From Zeimonas sp039807785 (GTDB lineage Bacteria; Pseudomonadota; Gammaproteobacteria; Burkholderiales; Burkholderiaceae_E), in the NCBI GenBank assembly GCA_039807785.1, contig JBDHRX010000089.1:1-12997 (forward strand): 12,997 nt of DNA, in the 5' to 3' direction. The position numbers were made by a program, and so were the translations under genes. Positions 9,955 to 12,997 of this stretch are shown here, piece by piece (within the stretch, counting starts at the first letter, position 1; every line of letters starts with the position of its first letter). The notes below the pieces were generated by a model. That model had not been told where the DNA came from. It searched no databases and saw only the letters and a list, made by a program, of their open reading frames with translations.

Positions 9955-10527
9955 ATGACGAAGTCATTGCGCGAGACGCGGCTCGAGTCCGAGGTCGTGT
10001 TCACGGGAAGCTTTCTCGAGGTACGCCGCGACCGCGTGCGCCTGCCGGACGGGCGCGCGGCCAGGCGGGAATTCGTCGTTCACCCCGGGGCGGCGGCCAT
10101 GGTGCCGATCTTCCCCGACCAGCGCGTGCTGGTCGAGCGACAGTTCCGCTATCCGGTGGGCGAGGTCTTCGTCGAGATCCCGGCCGGCAAGCTCGATCCG
10201 GGCGAGACCGCGCTGCAGACCGCGCAGCGCGAGCTGGTCGAGGAGACCGGCTATCGGGCCGGCGAGTGGGCCTTCATGACCCGCCTGCATACGGCGGTCG
10301 GCTTCTCCGACGAGACGATCGACCTGTTCCTGTGCCGCGACCTGTCGCAGGTCGGCCAGGCGCTCGACGAGGGCGAGTTCATCGAGCTCGATCTCGTGAC
10401 GCTGGGCTGGCTGGTCGACGAGCTGCGCGCCGGCCGGCTGACCGACGCGAAGACGCAGGTCGCGGTGCTCTGGCTCGAGCGGCTGTTCGCCGGAGCCTGG
10501 CCCTGGCCGGCGTTCGAGCGGTTCTAG
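9955..10527 (+). CDS. NUDIX hydrolase, ADP-ribose pyrophosphatase-like
   Basis: Probable cytosolic hydrolase cleaving a nucleoside diphosphate linked to another group, most likely ADP-ribose to AMP and ribose 5-phosphate. The 190-residue protein has a complete Nudix box at residues 78-100: G78, E84, then RELVEETGY (92-100) with the metal-binding glutamates E93, E96 and E97. The N-terminal strand region (10-75, including VLVERQFRYPVGEVFVEIPA) is typical of the ADP-ribose pyrophosphatase branch, as is the GFSDE motif (116-120). The proline expected about 15 residues after the box in classical ADP-ribose pyrophosphatases is V115, so substrate choice is not certain. The start ATG has GGTGGGG 4 nt before it. 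It lies 45 nt after nuoN; I recall NUDIX genes after nuoN in many betaproteobacteria, which suggests co-expression and a link to NAD turnover (inference). Confidence 0.9.
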   Translation: MTKSLRETRLESEVVFTGSFLEVRRDRVRLPDGRAARREFVVHPGAAAMVPIFPDQRVLVERQFRYPVGEVFVEIPAGKLDPGETALQTAQRELVEETGYRAGEWAFMTRLHTAVGFSDETIDLFLCRDLSQVGQALDEGEFIELDLVTLGWLVDELRAGRLTDAKTQVAVLWLERLFAGAWPWPAFERF

Positions 10528-10564
10528 GGCCTGTTCGCACGGCGATCGCGGTGCGAACAGGCCC
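10527..10564. terminator. Perfect 14-bp hairpin after the NUDIX gene, terminator-like without T run
   Basis: The arms GGGCCTGTTCGCAC (10527-10540) and GTGCGAACAGGCCC (10551-10564) are exact reverse complements around a 10-nt loop that itself holds the palindrome GCGATCGC (10542-10549). The first base of the left arm is the last base of the NUDIX stop codon. No T run follows on either strand, so it is not a classical intrinsic terminator. It could still stop or pause polymerase, protect the mRNA 3' end, or be one copy of a dispersed palindromic repeat. Confidence 0.6.
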
Positions 10565-10632
10565 CAGGCGGCGTGTCCGGACCGGAGCGAGAGGCCGGGT
10601 CGCGGGCGGGCTGATTCCCGGATGAGGCCCGC
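10565..10632 (+). other. Leader region before the metal ATPase gene
   Basis: These 68 nt carry no gene. In the ATPase frame a TGA at 10612-10614 closes the reading frame, leaving the ATG at 10633 as the first possible start. A modest ribosome site, TGAGG (10623-10627), sits 5 nt before that ATG. I see no convincing -35/-10 pair and no clear operator for a MerR- or ArsR-type metal regulator; the region is too GC-rich to call a promoter by eye. Confidence 0.4.
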
Positions 10633-12997
10633 ATGACGGACACGCTGCGCCTGGACCTGCAGATCGTGCTTCCGCAGGTGCCGGATCGGACCGATGCCTG
10701 CGTGGACCGCCTGATCCAGGAGCTGGAGGGGCGCGACGGCATCGAGCAGGTCCATGTCGTCGACGGCAGCGACGCGGCGGCGGCGAGCGTCTGCATCCAC
10801 TATGACCCCGAGGCCGTGCCGCTGGCCCGCATCCGCGAGATCGCCCAGGCGGCGGGCGCCGCGCTCGGCGAGCGCTACGGGCACGCGCGCTGGGAGGTCG
10901 AGGGCATCGGCCATCAGCGGCGCGCCAGGACGGTCGCCGACCGCCTGAGGTCGACGCCCGGGGTGATGGAGGCCGAGGCCAGCGCGGCGGGCTGGGTGAC
11001 GGCGGAGTTCGACCGGCGCGAGACGTCCGAGGATCGCCTGCTCGACCTGCTGTCGACGCTGCAGGTCTTCCCCGCCGGGGCCGGCGCGCGGGCGCATCGC
11101 CACGCGGTCGGCGAGCACGACCATCGGGCCACGCCGGCCGGCGCGCACGGACGCGGCGGATGCGCCGGCGACGCCGGCCATGCGCATGGCGGCTGGTTCG
11201 GATCGAACGCCGAGCTCGTCTTCGCGCTGCTCTGCGGCGCGCTGCTGGCCGTCGGTTTCGGCATCGCCAGGCTGGCGCCCGATCCCGGCTGGTTGCCGCT
11301 GGCCTGCTACCTCGCGGCCTACGGTTTCGGCGGCTTCCACACGCTGCGCGAGGTGATCGACAACCTGCGCATGCGGCGGTTCGAGATCGACACGCTGATG
11401 CTGGTGGCCGCGGCGGGGGCGGCGGCGCTCGGTTCCTGGGCGGAGGGCGCGCTGCTGCTGTTCCTCTTCAGCCTCGGCCATGCGCTGGAGCACCATGCGA
11501 TGGGGCGGGCGCAGCGCGCGATCGAGGCGCTCGCCGAGCTTGCGCCCGAGACGGCGACCGTGCGTCGCGATGGCGTCGCGCGCGAGGTCGGCGTCGGCGA
11601 GCTGGTCGTCGGCGACCTGGTGATCGTGCGTCCGAACGAGCGCCTGCCCGCCGACGGCTTCCTCGTGCTCGGCACCTCGAGCGTGAACCAGGCGCCGGTG
11701 ACCGGGGAGAGCGTCCCGGTGGACAAGCGCCCGGTGGCCGATCGCGCGGTCGCGCGCGCGCGCCCCGAGGGCGTCGATGCCGCGTCGCGCGTGTTCGCCG
11801 GGACCCTCAACAGCAGCGGCGCGATCGAAATCGAGGTCACGCGCAGGTCCGACGATACCGCCCTGGCCCGCGTGGTGCGGATGGTGAGCGAGGCGGAGAC
11901 GCGCCGGTCGCCGACCCAGCGCTTCACCGACCGGTTCGAGCGCGTCTTCGTGCCGACGGTGCTGGCGCTGGCCGTCCTGCTGCTGTTCGCCTGGGCCGTG
12001 GTCGACGAGCCGTTCCGCGACAGCTTCTATCGCGCGATGGCGGTGCTGGTGGCGGCCAGCCCCTGCGCGCTGGCCATCGCCACGCCGAGCGCGGTGCTGT
12101 CGGGCATCGCGCGGGCCGCGCGCGGCGGGGTGCTCATCAAGGGAGGCGCGCCGCTCGAGGAACTGGGCGCGCTGGGCGCGATGGCGTTCGACAAGACCGG
12201 CACGCTGACCGAGGGGCGGCCGCGCATCGCCGACGTGGTGCCGGTCGGGGGCGTGTCGCCGCAGACGCTGCTGTCGGTGGCCGTGGCGGTGGAGGCGCTG
12301 AGCGATCACCCGCTGGCGGCGGCCATCGCGCGCGACGGCCGCGAGCGCCTGGGCGGCCGTGAACCGCCGGCGGCCGGCGGGCTCGAGAGCCATCCGGGCC
12401 GCGGCGTGACGGCGCTGCTCGACGGCGAGATGGTCCGGATCGGCAAGGCCGAGATGTTCGGCGTCGACGGTGTCGCGCCGCTGGGCGAGGAAGCGACGGC
12501 GGCGATCGCGCGGCTGCGCGAGGCGGGGCGCACCACCATGGCGGTGCGGCACGGCGACCGCGACCTGGGCGCGATCGGCCTGCTCGACACGGCGCGGCCG
12601 GGCGCGCGCGAGGCGCTCGAGCGGCTGCGCGGACTGGGCATCGCCCGCATGATCATGATCTCCGGCGACCACCAGAAGGTCGCCGACGCGATCGCCGCCG
12701 AGGTCGGGCTCGACGAGGCCTGGGGCGACCTGATGCCGGAAGACAAGGTCGAGGCGATCCGCAGGCTGCGCGCGCAGGGCAGGGTCGCGATGGTCGGCGA
12801 TGGCGTCAACGATGCGCCGGCGATGGCCCACGCCACGGTCGGCATCGCGATGGGCGCGGCGGCCTCCGACGTCGCGCTGGAGACGGCCGACGTCGCGCTG
12901 ATGGCCGACGACCTGCGGCATCTCCCGTTCGCGGTGGGCCTGAGTCGGCGCACCAGCAGCGTGATCCGCCAGAACCTGTTCGCGAGCCTCGGGATCG
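10633..12997 (+). CDS. P1B-type heavy-metal ATPase with SPC motif (3' partial)
   Basis: Inner-membrane ATP-driven metal exporter; 788 residues are visible and the frame is open at the right edge. Two HMA-like folds (about 4-77 and 85-148) lack the CxxC pair; the first keeps a single C23 in the motif loop, the second none. A His-rich linker follows (H155, H157, H162, H164, H172, C177, H183, H185). Four hydrophobic segments (about 193-290) end in HALEHHA (283-289). The actuator TGES is at 357-360, followed by an unusually long segment before VFAGTLN (387-393). SPC in the sixth helix is 476-478. Then come DKTGT with the phosphorylated D520, SDHP with H559, the GxG of the nucleotide domain at G589/G591, SGD at 677-679 and GDGVND at 722-727. 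The SPC motif suggests P1B-4 (Co/Fe/Zn-type cargo) rather than copper. The last helices, which should hold the HEG-type motif, lie beyond the window. Start: first ATG after an in-frame stop. Confidence 0.93.
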   Translation, partial: MTDTLRLDLQIVLPQVPDRTDACVDRLIQELEGRDGIEQVHVVDGSDAAAASVCIHYDPEAVPLARIREIAQAAGAALGERYGHARWEVEGIGHQRRARTVADRLRSTPGVMEAEASAAGWVTAEFDRRETSEDRLLDLLSTLQVFPAGAGARAHRHAVGEHDHRATPAGAHGRGGCAGDAGHAHGGWFGSNAELVFALLCGALLAVGFGIARLAPDPGWLPLACYLAAYGFGGFHTLREVIDNLRMRRFEIDTLMLVAAAGAAALGSWAEGALLLFLFSLGHALEHHAMGRAQRAIEALAELAPETATVRRDGVAREVGVGELVVGDLVIVRPNERLPADGFLVLGTSSVNQAPVTGESVPVDKRPVADRAVARARPEGVDAASRVFAGTLNSSGAIEIEVTRRSDDTALARVVRMVSEAETRRSPTQRFTDRFERVFVPTVLALAVLLLFAWAVVDEPFRDSFYRAMAVLVAASPCALAIATPSAVLSGIARAARGGVLIKGGAPLEELGALGAMAFDKTGTLTEGRPRIADVVPVGGVSPQTLLSVAVAVEALSDHPLAAAIARDGRERLGGREPPAAGGLESHPGRGVTALLDGEMVRIGKAEMFGVDGVAPLGEEATAAIARLREAGRTTMAVRHGDRDLGAIGLLDTARPGAREALERLRGLGIARMIMISGDHQKVADAIAAEVGLDEAWGDLMPEDKVEAIRRLRAQGRVAMVGDGVNDAPAMAHATVGIAMGAAASDVALETADVALMADDLRHLPFAVGLSRRTSSVIRQNLFASLGI

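Noticed and set aside
10542..10549. GCGATCGC, the highly iterated palindrome (HIP1) of cyanobacteria
   Set aside because: A single 8-mer in a GC-rich genome with betaproteobacterial genes is not evidence of cyanobacterial origin; it is noted only as part of the hairpin loop.
7980..10625. Open frame of 881 codons on the + strand spanning nuoM, nuoN, the NUDIX gene and the gap
   Set aside because: It is out of frame with three clear genes and is Arg/Ala/Gly-rich low complexity; a consequence of few stop codons at high G+C.
11751..11763. Alternating CG run that might form Z-DNA
   Set aside because: It encodes an Ala/Arg stretch in frame and such runs are expected at this base composition.
9964..12921. 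Open frame of 985 codons on the - strand opposite the NUDIX and ATPase genes
   Set aside because: Its composition is Arg/Ala/His/Gln/Asp-rich low-complexity, typical of the antisense of GC-rich codons, and it runs under two well-supported genes and their gap. No domain is recognisable.

Overview
The window is a GC-rich (roughly two thirds G+C by eye), densely coding stretch of a bacterial chromosome, all on the + strand. It most resembles a betaproteobacterium, probably Burkholderiales or a close relative. The grounds are the single-gene order nuoG-H-I-J-K-L-M-N, a NuoJ with a basic C-terminal tail, a NuoG lacking the extra N7 cluster ligands, and a NUDIX hydrolase directly after nuoN. This placement is by recall of gene order and protein character; no database was searched.

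Positions 1-9909 hold the distal part of a complex I (NADH:quinone oxidoreductase) operon. nuoG is cut by the left edge. nuoH, nuoI, nuoJ, nuoK, nuoL, nuoM and nuoN are complete and separated by gaps of 5-32 nt or, at nuoJ/nuoK, an ATGA overlap. NuoG and NuoI carry iron-sulfur clusters of the peripheral electron-transfer arm. NuoH links the arm to the membrane at the quinone site. NuoJ and NuoK form the small-subunit part of the membrane arm, and NuoL, NuoM and NuoN are the three antiporter-like proton-pumping subunits. All the key charged residues I looked for are present, so the complex should be functional.

Positions 9955-10527 encode an ADP-ribose-pyrophosphatase-like NUDIX hydrolase, 45 nt after nuoN and probably co-transcribed to some degree. 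A weak hairpin with a T4 run lies in the gap. The NUDIX gene ends in a strong perfect 14-bp inverted repeat (10527-10564) that begins on the last base of its stop codon.

From 10633 to the right edge runs a metal-transporting P1B-type ATPase, cut off before its last membrane helices. It carries an SPC (not CPC) transmembrane motif, which points to the P1B-4 type (Co, Fe, Zn and similar divalent metals). It is preceded by two degenerate HMA-like domains that have lost the CxxC pair and by a histidine-rich linker. It is probably a separate transcription unit.

Most of the window is ordinary respiratory housekeeping. I see no CRISPR array, phage, insertion sequence, RNA gene or new defence system. 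The least routine items are the architecture of the ATPase and the hairpin in front of it.
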